Below are positions 1-7,311 of a stretch of 35,510 nt of DNA, piece after piece. The stretch's first letter is position 1. Every line of letters begins with the position of its first letter. The notes under the pieces are model-generated. The model saw only the letters and a list, made by a program, of their open reading frames with translations. It ran no database searches and had not been told where the DNA came from. Position numbers and translations under genes: made by a program. The DNA is taken from contig JACOTA010000004.1 of NCBI GenBank assembly GCA_016178585.1, positions 1-35,510 on the forward strand. The letters are read 5' to 3'. Source of the DNA: Nitrospirota bacterium (GTDB lineage Bacteria; Nitrospirota; Nitrospiria; JACQBW01).

Positions 1-123
1 AACTTTGCCCGCATCAGAAGCTACCTATCCACAGCTCGTAAAAACGGCTGGAACCTCTTGCAATCCATTTCCCAGTCCCTGACAGGTCAACCGTACTTGC
101 CTGAAATGCTTTTTCCTCCCTGA
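1..123 (+). CDS. IS66-type transposase, C-terminal end (partial)
   Basis: Frame 1 is open from the window edge for 40 codons and stops at TGA 121-123. The peptide contains [14 protein letters not shown] followed by a short tail with LTGQPYLPE. This closely resembles the C-terminus of IS66-family DDE transposases, where an 'IRSYISTARKQG.N' segment precedes a short 'F.G.P..P' tail. Only the last few percent of the protein is visible, so activity cannot be judged. No right-end inverted repeat was recognised. Its position beyond the TA module, where nuoN would be expected, suggests mobile DNA accumulated downstream of nuoM. Identification rests on a short motif, hence moderate confidence. Confidence 0.62.
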   Translation, partial: NFARIRSYLSTARKNGWNLLQSISQSLTGQPYLPEMLFPP

Positions 124-289
124 CACTCCTGAGTAGTTACTCATTTTTTTACATTTATTGGCATTAGACAAGGTTTTCCCAAAAAGTTTACTTCATTTTT
201 ACGATAATTTTCATTTTAGTTATCCTGAAAACCTGGCGACAAAGTTTTATGAGACTGTGTTAATAGACCTATTCAAACATGAGCATTTG

Positions 290-318
290 TTGACTTTTCA
301 CCAAATAAAGGCCATAAT
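290..318 (+). promoter_or_regulatory. Sigma70-type promoter of the Phd/YefM-ParE module
   Basis: TTGACT (290-295) and CATAAT (313-318) are separated by exactly 17 nt. Transcription would start near 325, just before the strong ribosome binding site AAGGAGGT (327-334) of the antitoxin gene at 340. The rest of 124-289 is AT-rich and holds nothing recognisable. Confidence 0.6.
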
Positions 319-339
319 TTAGTCCGAAGGAGGTCACCT

Positions 340-618
340 ATGAATTTAAAGGAAACAATCAAACCGGTAACATACATGAAAACGAACGCGGCCGATATTT
401 TATCTACCGTGTCCAAAACCCACCGCCCGATGATTATTACCCATAACGGCGAGGGCAAAATGGTAATTCAGGATATCGAATCATATCAAAACATGAAAGA
501 GTCTCTAGACCTGTTAAAAATTGTCGCACTGGGGCGAAAATCGGTCGAACGCAAAAATGTCAAATCTGCCACCGAAGCATTCAAGATAATTGAAAAGAGA
601 AAAAAACGTTATGCCTGA
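340..618 (+). CDS. Phd/YefM-family antitoxin
   Basis: A 92-residue protein starting at ATG 340 behind AAGGAGGT. The N-terminal half has the Phd/YefM pattern: TYMKTNAADILSTV, then a beta hairpin with 'PMIITHNGEGKMVIQDIESYQNM', split here as PMIITHNGEG and KMVIQDIESYQNM. This fold binds operator DNA as a dimer, and the basic, helical C-terminus (residues about 55-92) would wrap the toxin. In this family the antitoxin neutralises a RelE/ParE-fold toxin and represses its own operon. Its stop overlaps the toxin ATG by 8 nt (ATGCCTGA), so the pair is translationally coupled. The two genes run opposite to nuoM. Confidence 0.85.
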   Translation: MNLKETIKPVTYMKTNAADILSTVSKTHRPMIITHNGEGKMVIQDIESYQNMKESLDLLKIVALGRKSVERKNVKSATEAFKIIEKRKKRYA

Positions 619-937
619 CGGGCAGGTATTTGTCACATTTGACGCAATGAACGACCTCGATAATATCGTCGAATACATTGAAATTCACGACTCTTCAGAA
701 CGCGCGGATCAGATTTACAAACAGATTAAAAAAATCGTTCTCGGTCTGAAAACTATCCCAAGGCGGGGACGAATTGTCCCTGAACTAAAAGAGATTGGCA
801 TTTATGAATATCGGGAAATTTTCTTTAAACCCTATCGCATTCTTTACTTCATCATTGACAAAAGAGTCTTTGTCTTTGCGATTTTTGATGGACGACGCGA
901 TTTGCAGGAAGTTCTTCAACGGAGGTTACTTCAGTAA
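611..937 (+). CDS. ParE/RelE-superfamily toxin
   Basis: A 108-residue protein from ATG 611. An in-frame TTG at 590 would add seven residues, but ATG overlapping the antitoxin stop fits the usual TA layout better. Visible RelE/ParE features are an N-terminal strand (VFVTFDAMNDL), two amphipathic helices (DNIVEYIE; RADQIYKQIKKIV), the PRRGRIVPELKEIGIYEYREI core, and the C-terminal strands PYRILYFII and VFVFAIFDGRRDL. The conserved YREI, PYRI.Y and DGRRD pieces are typical of the ParE branch, which poisons gyrase, while RelE members cleave mRNA on the ribosome. Which activity applies cannot be read from sequence. It is paired with the antitoxin at 340. Confidence 0.85.
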   Translation: MPDGQVFVTFDAMNDLDNIVEYIEIHDSSERADQIYKQIKKIVLGLKTIPRRGRIVPELKEIGIYEYREIFFKPYRILYFIIDKRVFVFAIFDGRRDLQEVLQRRLLQ

Positions 938-944
938 GAAAACC

Positions 945-996
945 GATGCCCCCGAACCCCCCGTTCGGACTGGCAAAGCCAGATCCTCACTTACGA
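945..996. repeat. REP-like dispersed repeat, family 1, copy A
   Basis: It contains TGCCCCCGAACCCCCCGTTC, then the hairpin core CTGGCAAAGCCAG (970-982) and CTCACTTACG. The same order of blocks recurs near 14552, 23377 and 26671, and in reduced form near 7231. The minus-strand TAA stop of nuoM (991-993) lies inside the conserved right end of the element. Confidence 0.7.
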
Positions 997-2532
997 TAGA
1001 TGAAACAGGGAGTGGATTAATTCCTTCCAGGAAAAAGCATAAGCAGACTGCACACTGACCTGCTCCAACAGATGATTGACGGACGCGTGCATCATATTTA
1101 GAAAAGGATTCGGGTAGACACCAATATAAAAAACGAGAATGAGCAGGGGAACCAGAGTTGAAAGTTCCCTTAAGGTGATATCCGGAAGAAGGGAATTGCT
1201 TTCTTTCGTAATATTTCCAAAAAGGACCCTTTGAAGCATCCAGAGCATATAAACCGCGGCCCAGATTATTCCGAAGGTGGCAATCACCCCGATGAGCTTA
1301 TTCGACAAAAAGCTCCCGACCAAAACAAGAAACTCTCCGATAAAACTGTTGGTTCCCGGCAAGCCGAGCGACGAAAGAGAAAAAATGACGAGCATCGTCG
1401 CATAAACGGGCATATTTTTGGCAATTCCCCCATAATCGGAAATGAGCCTGGAATGCGTCCGGTCGTAGATCATTCCCACGCAAAGAAAAAGCGCGCCGGT
1501 CGTAATGCCATGATTGATCATTTGAAGGATGGCTCCTTCAACCCCCTGGATATTCATCGCAAAAATGCCCAGTGTGACAAAACCCATATGACTGACGCTG
1601 GAATAGGCAATCAATTTTTTTAAATCGGTTTGGGCCATTGCCATAAAGGCTCCGTAAAGGATGGCGAAGGCCGAAAGAATGAAAATGGCGGGCGTGTAGG
1701 CATGGGACGCACCCGGAGCAAGGGGAAGGCAAAACCTTAAAAACCCATAGGTTCCCATTTTCAGCAAAACCGACGCAAGAATGACGCTCCCGGCGGTGGG
1801 GGCTTCGACATGGGCGTCCGGCAGCCAGGTGTGAAAAGGAAACATCGGGACCTTAATCGCAAAGGCCAGGAAAAAAGCCCAGAAAATCCAGAACTGAACG
1901 GCGGAACTATAATGACCGTGCATTAAAGCCAGGATATCAAACGTCTCTCCGCCGATAAAATATAAGGCAATAATAGCGATTAAAAGAAGGAGGCTTCCGG
2001 CCAGGGTATAGAGGAAAAATTTGATCGCGGCATAAAGCCGGTTCGGACCGCCCCAGACCCCGATAATCAAATACATTGGGATCAGCATCGCTTCCCAGAA
2101 GACATAAAACAGGACAAAATCGAGCGCCATAAAGACGCCCAGCATGGCCGTTTCCATAAAAAGGATGCTGATCATGAACTCTTTGACTCTTTTTTCAACC
2201 GCGTGCCAGGAACAGAGAATGCAGATTGGCGTTAGCAAGGTCGTCAGTAAAATCAGCCAGATGCTTATCCCGTCAACACCCAGAGTATAATTGATATGAA
2301 ATTGGGGAATCCACGGGTGAGTCTCACCCAGCTGCATTCGATAAGTAGAGGCATCAAAGTGGATCAAAATTGGAATCGACAGGACCAGATCCACGAGACT
2401 GGTTCCAAGGGCAAGGGAACGGACAAGGTATTCATTTTTAATAAATAAAATGAATAGAACGCCAAGGAGCGGGAAAAAGACCACCCAGCTTAAGATTGAA
2501 ATTCCCGATGAATTATAAATAATTTCTTCCAT
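991..2532 (-). CDS. nuoM: NADH-quinone oxidoreductase subunit M (NuoM)
   Basis: A 513-residue polytopic membrane protein of the antiporter-like proton-channel family in the complex I membrane arm; it helps pump protons as NADH is oxidised. Key motifs are FWEAMLIPMYLIIG (the conserved proton-path Glu on TM5) and LPDAHVEAPTAGSVILAS, the NuoM signature around the broken helix with its conserved Lys. Length matches the family (about 490-520). ATG 2532 is the start. It is the last nuo gene here, 158 nt after nuoL across a repeat. No nuoN follows: the stop codon sits in a REP-like repeat, and a TA pair on the other strand comes next. Confidence 0.96.
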   Translation of the reverse strand: MEEIIYNSSGISILSWVVFFPLLGVLFILFIKNEYLVRSLALGTSLVDLVLSIPILIHFDASTYRMQLGETHPWIPQFHINYTLGVDGISIWLILLTTLLTPICILCSWHAVEKRVKEFMISILFMETAMLGVFMALDFVLFYVFWEAMLIPMYLIIGVWGGPNRLYAAIKFFLYTLAGSLLLLIAIIALYFIGGETFDILALMHGHYSSAVQFWIFWAFFLAFAIKVPMFPFHTWLPDAHVEAPTAGSVILASVLLKMGTYGFLRFCLPLAPGASHAYTPAIFILSAFAILYGAFMAMAQTDLKKLIAYSSVSHMGFVTLGIFAMNIQGVEGAILQMINHGITTGALFLCVGMIYDRTHSRLISDYGGIAKNMPVYATMLVIFSLSSLGLPGTNSFIGEFLVLVGSFLSNKLIGVIATFGIIWAAVYMLWMLQRVLFGNITKESNSLLPDITLRELSTLVPLLILVFYIGVYPNPFLNMMHASVNHLLEQVSVQSAYAFSWKELIHSLFHLS

Positions 2533-2593
2533 TTGCCGTTTTTTATCCCTTTAAGTGCTCATATTAATACAAACGTATTTAATCTCGTTGTCT

Positions 2594-2664
2594 GTCATTG
2601 CATACGACCAACGGGAGCGTGGCAATCCAAGATTGCTTCGTCGCTTTTGGCTCCTCGCAATGAC
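2594..2664. repeat. Inverted-repeat element, family 2, copy 1
   Basis: It runs from GTCATTGCATACG to CTCCTCGCAATGAC, with GGCAATCC and GATTGCTTCGTCG inside, about 71 bp. It matches the 72-bp element at 6106 in ends and internal blocks. It lies between nuoL and nuoM and can fold into a long hairpin in the operon mRNA. Confidence 0.7.
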
Positions 2665-2690
2665 ACACCCAGGCGTGTTTCCGCAGCCTG

Positions 2691-4610
2691 CTACAAAAAC
2701 AAATAAATACTGACGATTATAAAAACCCCCATGGCCATGACCAGGGCATAATGTTGAAGCTGGCCCGACTGAAGGTAGCGCATCTGTTTCCCCCAGTTTT
2801 GGAGCGATTTTGCGACACCGTTAACCAGGCCATCAACGATTAAAACATCAAACCCTTTCCAGAGCGACTTCGCAAACGCGATAGAAGACCGGACAAAAAG
2901 CCTGTCATAAATTTCGTCAATATAAAATTTATTTAACGAAAGCGTGTATAACCCCTTCATCGAGGTTGAAATCCTTTGAGGAAGGGCGACGCTCTTCACG
3001 TAAAAGACATAGGCCAGGGCAATCCCCGCTAAACCCATGGTCATCGCAATGCCGACCAGGAACGGCTGTAAGTCCAGCGCCATTTCCCTGGCAGGCTCGC
3101 CAAGAACATGCCCCAGAAAGGGTTCGATTAAATTCATTCCTTCAAGGGGAATTCCAACCCACCCGACCGAAACCGATAAAACGGCTAAAACAATTAAGGG
3201 GAGCGTAATCGTCCAGGGAGACTCATGGAGGTGATGCTTCACCTCCGGATCGCCCCTGTAAGGGCCATGAAAGACGGAAAAAATCAACCGGAAGGTATAA
3301 AAAGCGGTCATAAAGGCGATCAGGGTGCCAACCCCCCAAAAGACCCCCCCTCCGAAACCGGCGTTAAAAACCTGCCACAAAATTTCATCTTTACTGAAGA
3401 ATCCTGAAAAAGGAGGAATCCCGGAAAGGGCAATCGCTCCCATGAGAAAGGTCCAGTAGGTTACCGGCATATAGGGCTTTAACCCCCCCATTTTTCTTAA
3501 GTCCTGTTCTCCTGCCATGGCGTGAATGACGCTTCCGCACCCTAAAAATAGAAGGGCCTTAAAAGCGCCATGGGTCAGTAAATGGAAAATCCCAGCGGTG
3601 TAAGCCCCCGCGCCGCAGGCAAGCATCATATAGCCCAGCTGGCTGAGGGTTGAATACGCCACGATTCTTTTAATATCATTTTGAGTCAAGGCAATATAGG
3701 CCGCCATAAAAGCGGTGACGGCCCCGATGATCATGATAAAATGTTGCGCATCCGGGGAAAGATTATAAATCGGGTGCATTCTTGCGACCATAAAGACGCC
3801 CGCGGTAACCATCGTTGCCGCATGAATTAACGCCGATATCGGGGTGGGACCTTCCATGGCGTCCGGCAGCCAGGTGTGGAGCGGAAACTGAGCCGATTTT
3901 CCCATAGCGCCGATAAACAAGAGAACGGCGATTAAGGTCAGGACATCCACATTCCAAACACTGCCCATCCACCCCAGGAGGTTCATGGTTTGACCCGCCT
4001 GCTCGTTTAAACGGGAAAAGACCGTTTTATAGTCGAGTGAACCAAAAAGGGAAAAGATCAAAAGGATCCCAACGCCAAATCCAAAATCACCCACACGATT
4101 GACGACAAACGCTTTGGTCGCCGCCTTATAGGCGGTTTCTTTTTCATACCAATGGGCAATCAAAAGATAGGAACAAAGCCCGACCGCCTCCCAAAAGACA
4201 TACAATTGAAGGAAGTTATTTGCCATGACGAGCATGATCATTGAAAAAGTAAACAAGGCGATATAGGCAAAAAACCGGTCATAGCCCCGGTCCCCGTGCA
4301 TATACCCAACGGTATAGAGGTGCACCAAAGAGCTGACCGTGGTCACCAAAAGGAGCATGGCCGCGGTCAGGGCATCCGCCTGCATCCCAATGGAAACGTT
4401 AAAAGTTCCTGAAGAAATCCACTGATACCAGGTGATGTAGATTTCTTTGTCCGGATAAATTTCAAGAAAGAGTTTGACCGAAAAGAAAAAGGAGGCAATG
4501 ACCGCCGGAACAGCAATCCAATGACTTTTTCCGTTCATCTGCTTTTCAAACAGACCGATGAACAAAAAGGCCAGGAAGGGGAACAAGGGAATGAGCGTAT
4601 AGAGGTTCAT
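2691..4610 (-). CDS. nuoL: NADH-quinone oxidoreductase subunit L (NuoL)
   Basis: A 639-residue membrane protein, the distal proton-pumping subunit of complex I. It carries the FWEAVGLCSYLLI segment with the essential TM5 Glu and the LPDAMEGPTPISALIHAATM signature, and it ends in the family's long lateral-helix region (about residues 500-639). Length is near the usual 610-650. ATG 4610 starts one base after the nuoK stop (TAA-A-ATG), so translation is coupled. Nothing suggests damage. Downstream, a 158-nt gap with a hairpin repeat separates it from nuoM. Confidence 0.96.
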   Translation of the reverse strand: MNLYTLIPLFPFLAFLFIGLFEKQMNGKSHWIAVPAVIASFFFSVKLFLEIYPDKEIYITWYQWISSGTFNVSIGMQADALTAAMLLLVTTVSSLVHLYTVGYMHGDRGYDRFFAYIALFTFSMIMLVMANNFLQLYVFWEAVGLCSYLLIAHWYEKETAYKAATKAFVVNRVGDFGFGVGILLIFSLFGSLDYKTVFSRLNEQAGQTMNLLGWMGSVWNVDVLTLIAVLLFIGAMGKSAQFPLHTWLPDAMEGPTPISALIHAATMVTAGVFMVARMHPIYNLSPDAQHFIMIIGAVTAFMAAYIALTQNDIKRIVAYSTLSQLGYMMLACGAGAYTAGIFHLLTHGAFKALLFLGCGSVIHAMAGEQDLRKMGGLKPYMPVTYWTFLMGAIALSGIPPFSGFFSKDEILWQVFNAGFGGGVFWGVGTLIAFMTAFYTFRLIFSVFHGPYRGDPEVKHHLHESPWTITLPLIVLAVLSVSVGWVGIPLEGMNLIEPFLGHVLGEPAREMALDLQPFLVGIAMTMGLAGIALAYVFYVKSVALPQRISTSMKGLYTLSLNKFYIDEIYDRLFVRSSIAFAKSLWKGFDVLIVDGLVNGVAKSLQNWGKQMRYLQSGQLQHYALVMAMGVFIIVSIYLFL

Positions 4611-4611
4611 T

Positions 4612-4914
4612 TTACCATTTCATCAGGTTAATCTGGTCAACATTAAGGGTCTTATGGTTTTTATAGAGCGCGATGATGATGGCCAGACCGATCACCACTT
4701 CCGCCGCGGCGACGGACAGAACGAAAAATACGAAAACCTGGCCGGTAATATTATGGAGATAATGAGAAAACGCCACAAAGTTAATGTTGGTGGCATTGAG
4801 CATCATTTCAATGGAAAGGAGGATCGTCACGATATTACGCCGGATCAAAACACCGGCGACGCCGAGCATGAAGAGAATCGATGATAAGATGATGTAGTAA
4901 CTTAAAGGTACCAT
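4612..4914 (-). CDS. nuoK: NADH-quinone oxidoreductase subunit K (NuoK)
   Basis: A 100-residue protein with three membrane helices, the complex I MrpC-like subunit. It has LLSIEMMLNATNINFVAFS with the conserved membrane Glu, and VAAAEVVIGLAIIIALYK with the second conserved Glu; both are needed for proton transfer in the family. The reading frame extends ten codons upstream, but ATG 4914 gives the standard length and has AGGAG about 11 nt before it. It lies 8 nt after nuoJ and one base before nuoL. Confidence 0.95.
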   Translation of the reverse strand: MVPLSYYIILSSILFMLGVAGVLIRRNIVTILLSIEMMLNATNINFVAFSHYLHNITGQVFVFFVLSVAAAEVVIGLAIIIALYKNHKTLNVDQINLMKW

Positions 4915-4922
4915 TTCACACT

Positions 4923-5453
4923 TTACTCCTTTTTCTCGCTCCACTGGTCTCTTAGTATTCCATTTTTAGAGAGCACGATGGCCCCAATCATCGCTGCCAA
5001 TAGGACGAGAGAGGCAATTTCAAATGGCCATAAATAGGTCGTAAATAGAGATTCCCCTATTGCCCGGGTATTTCCAATGGTTTGAATTTTTTCGACGGTA
5101 TCTGAACCGGCAGTCCCGGAAAAACTGGACCGGTTAAAAAAAACAACGACCTCAACGAAAAGGGCAAGCCCGATAAAAGATCCGACAAGGACCTGAGGGG
5201 TATGCGATTTTTCTTTTCCGGAAAGATTAAGCAACATCACGACAAAAAGATATAAGACGAGGATAGCGCCGGCATAGACGATAATCTGGACCGCGGCGAT
5301 AAATTCAGCATTGAGGAGAATGTAAATTCCCGCGACGTGAAAAAACATCACCAAAAGGTTTAAAACAGAATAAACGGGATTAGAAAGCGAAATCACTAAG
5401 ATCCCGGAAATAATGATCACGGCGGCAAAATAGCTAAAAAAGACAAGCGTCAT
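4923..5453 (-). CDS. nuoJ: NADH-quinone oxidoreductase subunit J (NuoJ)
   Basis: A 176-residue protein with five predicted membrane helices, the MrpB-like subunit of complex I. Recognisable parts are NPVYSVLNLLVMFFHVAGIY and IVYAGAILVLYLFVVMLLNL, which contains the TM3 pi-bulge region important for coupling. ATG 5453 has AAGGAA about 9 nt upstream. A 17-nt hairpin repeat lies in the 87-nt gap from nuoI. Length is normal for the family. Confidence 0.94.
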   Translation of the reverse strand: MTLVFFSYFAAVIIISGILVISLSNPVYSVLNLLVMFFHVAGIYILLNAEFIAAVQIIVYAGAILVLYLFVVMLLNLSGKEKSHTPQVLVGSFIGLALFVEVVVFFNRSSFSGTAGSDTVEKIQTIGNTRAIGESLFTTYLWPFEIASLVLLAAMIGAIVLSKNGILRDQWSEKKE

Positions 5454-5488
5454 GCGATTCTTTCCTTTTTAATTATGCTCTCCCTAAA

Positions 5489-5506
5489 TTCCCGCTTTCG
5501 CGGGAA
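5489..5506. repeat. Short hairpin repeat between nuoI and nuoJ
   Basis: TTCCCGC-TTTC-GCGGGAA is a perfect 7-bp stem, followed by TGACGACTTTTT. It resembles the 'cccgcgaaagcgggaatgac' repeats scattered through many environmental bacterial genomes. No second copy was seen here. It could act as an mRNA hairpin between the two cistrons. Confidence 0.5.
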
Positions 5507-5540
5507 TGACGACTTTTTACGAGACCATCCATCTTTATCT

Positions 5541-6083
5541 TTATGATTTTTGATGGACAGGAGGAAAATTCTTTTTACCCAAATTAAAGATATTGAGATA
5601 TTTTTTATCCGGCACAAATCTTTTTTGGCGGACAGGGAACGCTTTGTCCCCCATTTCCAGCATTTTTTCTTTATTTAAAATCAGGTCTCTTTTGTTGGTG
5701 GTCGAAAATTCGTAAAATTTCGACATTGCAAGGGCATCCACCGGGCAGGCGGCGACACAAAAAGCGCAAAAGACGCATTTGGACAGGTCAAAAATATATT
5801 CCTTGGCATATCGCTGTAAAGGGTTTCCATCGACTTCATCGCTAATCACCTTAATACAGCGGGAAGGACAGGCGGCTTCACAAAGGGAGCACCCGACGCA
5901 TTTTTCCGTTCCATCATCATAACGAAGTTGAACGAGGATTCCGCGATAACCATCCGGCAACTCTCTTTTTTCATGGGGATATTGGAACGTAATCGGCCTT
6001 TTGATGATCAAGTGTTTCAGGGTCAGAACCATTCCCTGAAGAATTTCGATAAACATGATTTGATGCAAAAATTTTTTGATCAT
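5541..6083 (-). CDS. nuoI: NADH-quinone oxidoreductase subunit I (NuoI)
   Basis: A 180-residue ferredoxin-like subunit of the peripheral arm that carries clusters N6a and N6b and passes electrons from NuoG to NuoB. Two complete CxxCxxCxxxCP motifs are visible: C62/65/68/72 (CVGCSLCEAACP) and C103/106/109/113 (CVFCAFCVAACP). The N-terminal amphipathic helix (residues 1-30) is the membrane-docking segment. Start is ATG 6083. It lies between nuoH and nuoJ as in canonical operons; the 113-nt gap from nuoH is filled by an inverted-repeat element. Confidence 0.96.
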   Translation of the reverse strand: MIKKFLHQIMFIEILQGMVLTLKHLIIKRPITFQYPHEKRELPDGYRGILVQLRYDDGTEKCVGCSLCEAACPSRCIKVISDEVDGNPLQRYAKEYIFDLSKCVFCAFCVAACPVDALAMSKFYEFSTTNKRDLILNKEKMLEMGDKAFPVRQKRFVPDKKYLNIFNLGKKNFPPVHQKS

Positions 6084-6105
6084 AGTCTTATCTCTTCATA
6101 ATTGT

Positions 6106-6177
6106 GTCATTGCGAGCCCAAAGGGCGCGGCAATCTCGTTTTTCTGGATTGCTTCGTCGTTTTCTCCTCGCAATGAC
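6106..6177. repeat. Inverted-repeat element, family 2, copy 2
   Basis: A 72-bp element bounded by perfect 11-bp inverted ends, GTCATTGCGAG (6106-6116) and CTCGCAATGAC (6167-6177). Internal blocks CGGCAATCTC and GGATTGCTTCGTCG extend the partial palindrome. It is related to 2594-2664. This type is common between genes in Deltaproteobacteria and Nitrospirota. No target-site duplication was identified. Confidence 0.72.
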
Positions 6178-6196
6178 AAGTTGAGCAGGAAATAGT

Positions 6197-7222
6197 TTAA
6201 TTAACCCAATAAACGACCAGGGCTGTAACGGCCACGTTGATAAACGCGATCGGGAGCATGATTTTCCAGCCCAATTTCATGAGCTGATCATAACGAAGCC
6301 TTGGAACCGTTCCCCTTAACCAGATAAAGAAAAAAAGGATGAAATAAACTTTTAAAATAAACCATATAAACGGTGAAATAAATTTAAAAGGCGAGATCAC
6401 TTCGAGGAAGTGAAAGGGCGCCTGCCAACCGCCAAGAAACAGGACTGCGCCAATGCTTGAAACAATGATCATGTTGGCATATTCTGCCAGGAAATAAAAG
6501 GCGAATCTCATTCCACTATATTCGGTGAACCATCCCGCCACGAGCTCGCTTTCCGCTTCCGGCAAATCAAAGGGCAGCCGGTTTGTTTCGGCCAGCCCGG
6601 AAATAATATAAAGAACAAAAGCGACGGGCTGAAAAAGAATAAACCAGTGATCTTTCTGCGCAAGGGTAATCTCCACCATGCTCAAAGATTGGGCCATTAA
6701 AATGACACCCACGATGGAAAGACCCATGGTAAGTTCATAACTAATGACCTGAGCCGCCGACCGTAACCCTCCCAGAAGAGCGTATTTGCTGTTGGACGCC
6801 CAACCTCCCAACAAAATTCCGTAAGCGCCGACTGAACTAAAGGCAAGAATATACAAGACGCCAATATTGATATCGGTGATATAAGGATGAATTATCCCGG
6901 CGGGACCGGTTGGGGATTCATTAAAAGGGATAATCGCAAACCCGATCAGGGCGGGAACGAGCGAAATAATCGGGGCGATGCTGAAAATAAATTTGTTGGC
7001 TCCGGCGGGAACGATATCTTCCTTAAAAAAAAGCTTCAGGCCGTCTGCAATCGGCTGGAGAAGGCCATGCGGTCCCACCTCCATAGGTCCGAGACGGTCC
7101 TGCATGAAACTTAAGATTTTTCGCTCGGCATACGTCAGATAGGCCACATGACCCAGAACAACGGCAAGAACCACAACAATCTGAAGTAAAATCACCGCAA
7201 GGTGTATGAAAGTCTCAGCCAT
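6197..7222 (-). CDS. nuoH: NADH-quinone oxidoreductase subunit H (NuoH)
   Basis: A 341-residue protein with about eight membrane helices; it forms the quinone-binding chamber where the membrane arm meets NuoB and NuoD. Signature stretches are AERKILSFMQDRLGPMEVGP, RSAAQVISYELTMGL and FDLPEAESELVAGWFTEYSG, the acidic loop that links the quinone site to the proton path. Length fits the family (about 320-350). Start is ATG 7222, with AGGAT a few bases upstream. It is separated from nuoG by 89 nt that hold a reduced copy of the family 1 repeat. Confidence 0.96.
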   Translation of the reverse strand: MAETFIHLAVILLQIVVVLAVVLGHVAYLTYAERKILSFMQDRLGPMEVGPHGLLQPIADGLKLFFKEDIVPAGANKFIFSIAPIISLVPALIGFAIIPFNESPTGPAGIIHPYITDINIGVLYILAFSSVGAYGILLGGWASNSKYALLGGLRSAAQVISYELTMGLSIVGVILMAQSLSMVEITLAQKDHWFILFQPVAFVLYIISGLAETNRLPFDLPEAESELVAGWFTEYSGMRFAFYFLAEYANMIIVSSIGAVLFLGGWQAPFHFLEVISPFKFISPFIWFILKVYFILFFFIWLRGTVPRLRYDQLMKLGWKIMLPIAFINVAVTALVVYWVN

Positions 7223-7230
7223 CTATCCTA

Positions 7231-7291
7231 AGGGGCTCACGTCGCCCCCTCCACTGGCAAAGCCAGATGGAGCCTCCCTCTCTCGCTCACG
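7231..7291. repeat. REP-like dispersed repeat, family 1, reduced copy E
   Basis: It contains GGGGCTCACGTCGCCCCC, the hairpin core CTGGCAAAGCCAG (7254-7266), and CTCTCGCTCACG. It lacks the CCGAACCCC block of the longer copies. It lies between nuoG and nuoH. Confidence 0.55.
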
Positions 7292-7311
7292 TTGTTCGCT
7301 GTTTTTAACCA

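Noticed and set aside
590-610. TTG start of the ParE toxin at 590
   Set aside because: It has no better ribosome binding site, and ATG 611 gives the usual short overlap with the antitoxin.
795-1058. An 87-codon plus-strand frame after the ParE toxin
   Set aside because: It overlaps the toxin and nuoM in other frames and is mainly repeat sequence.
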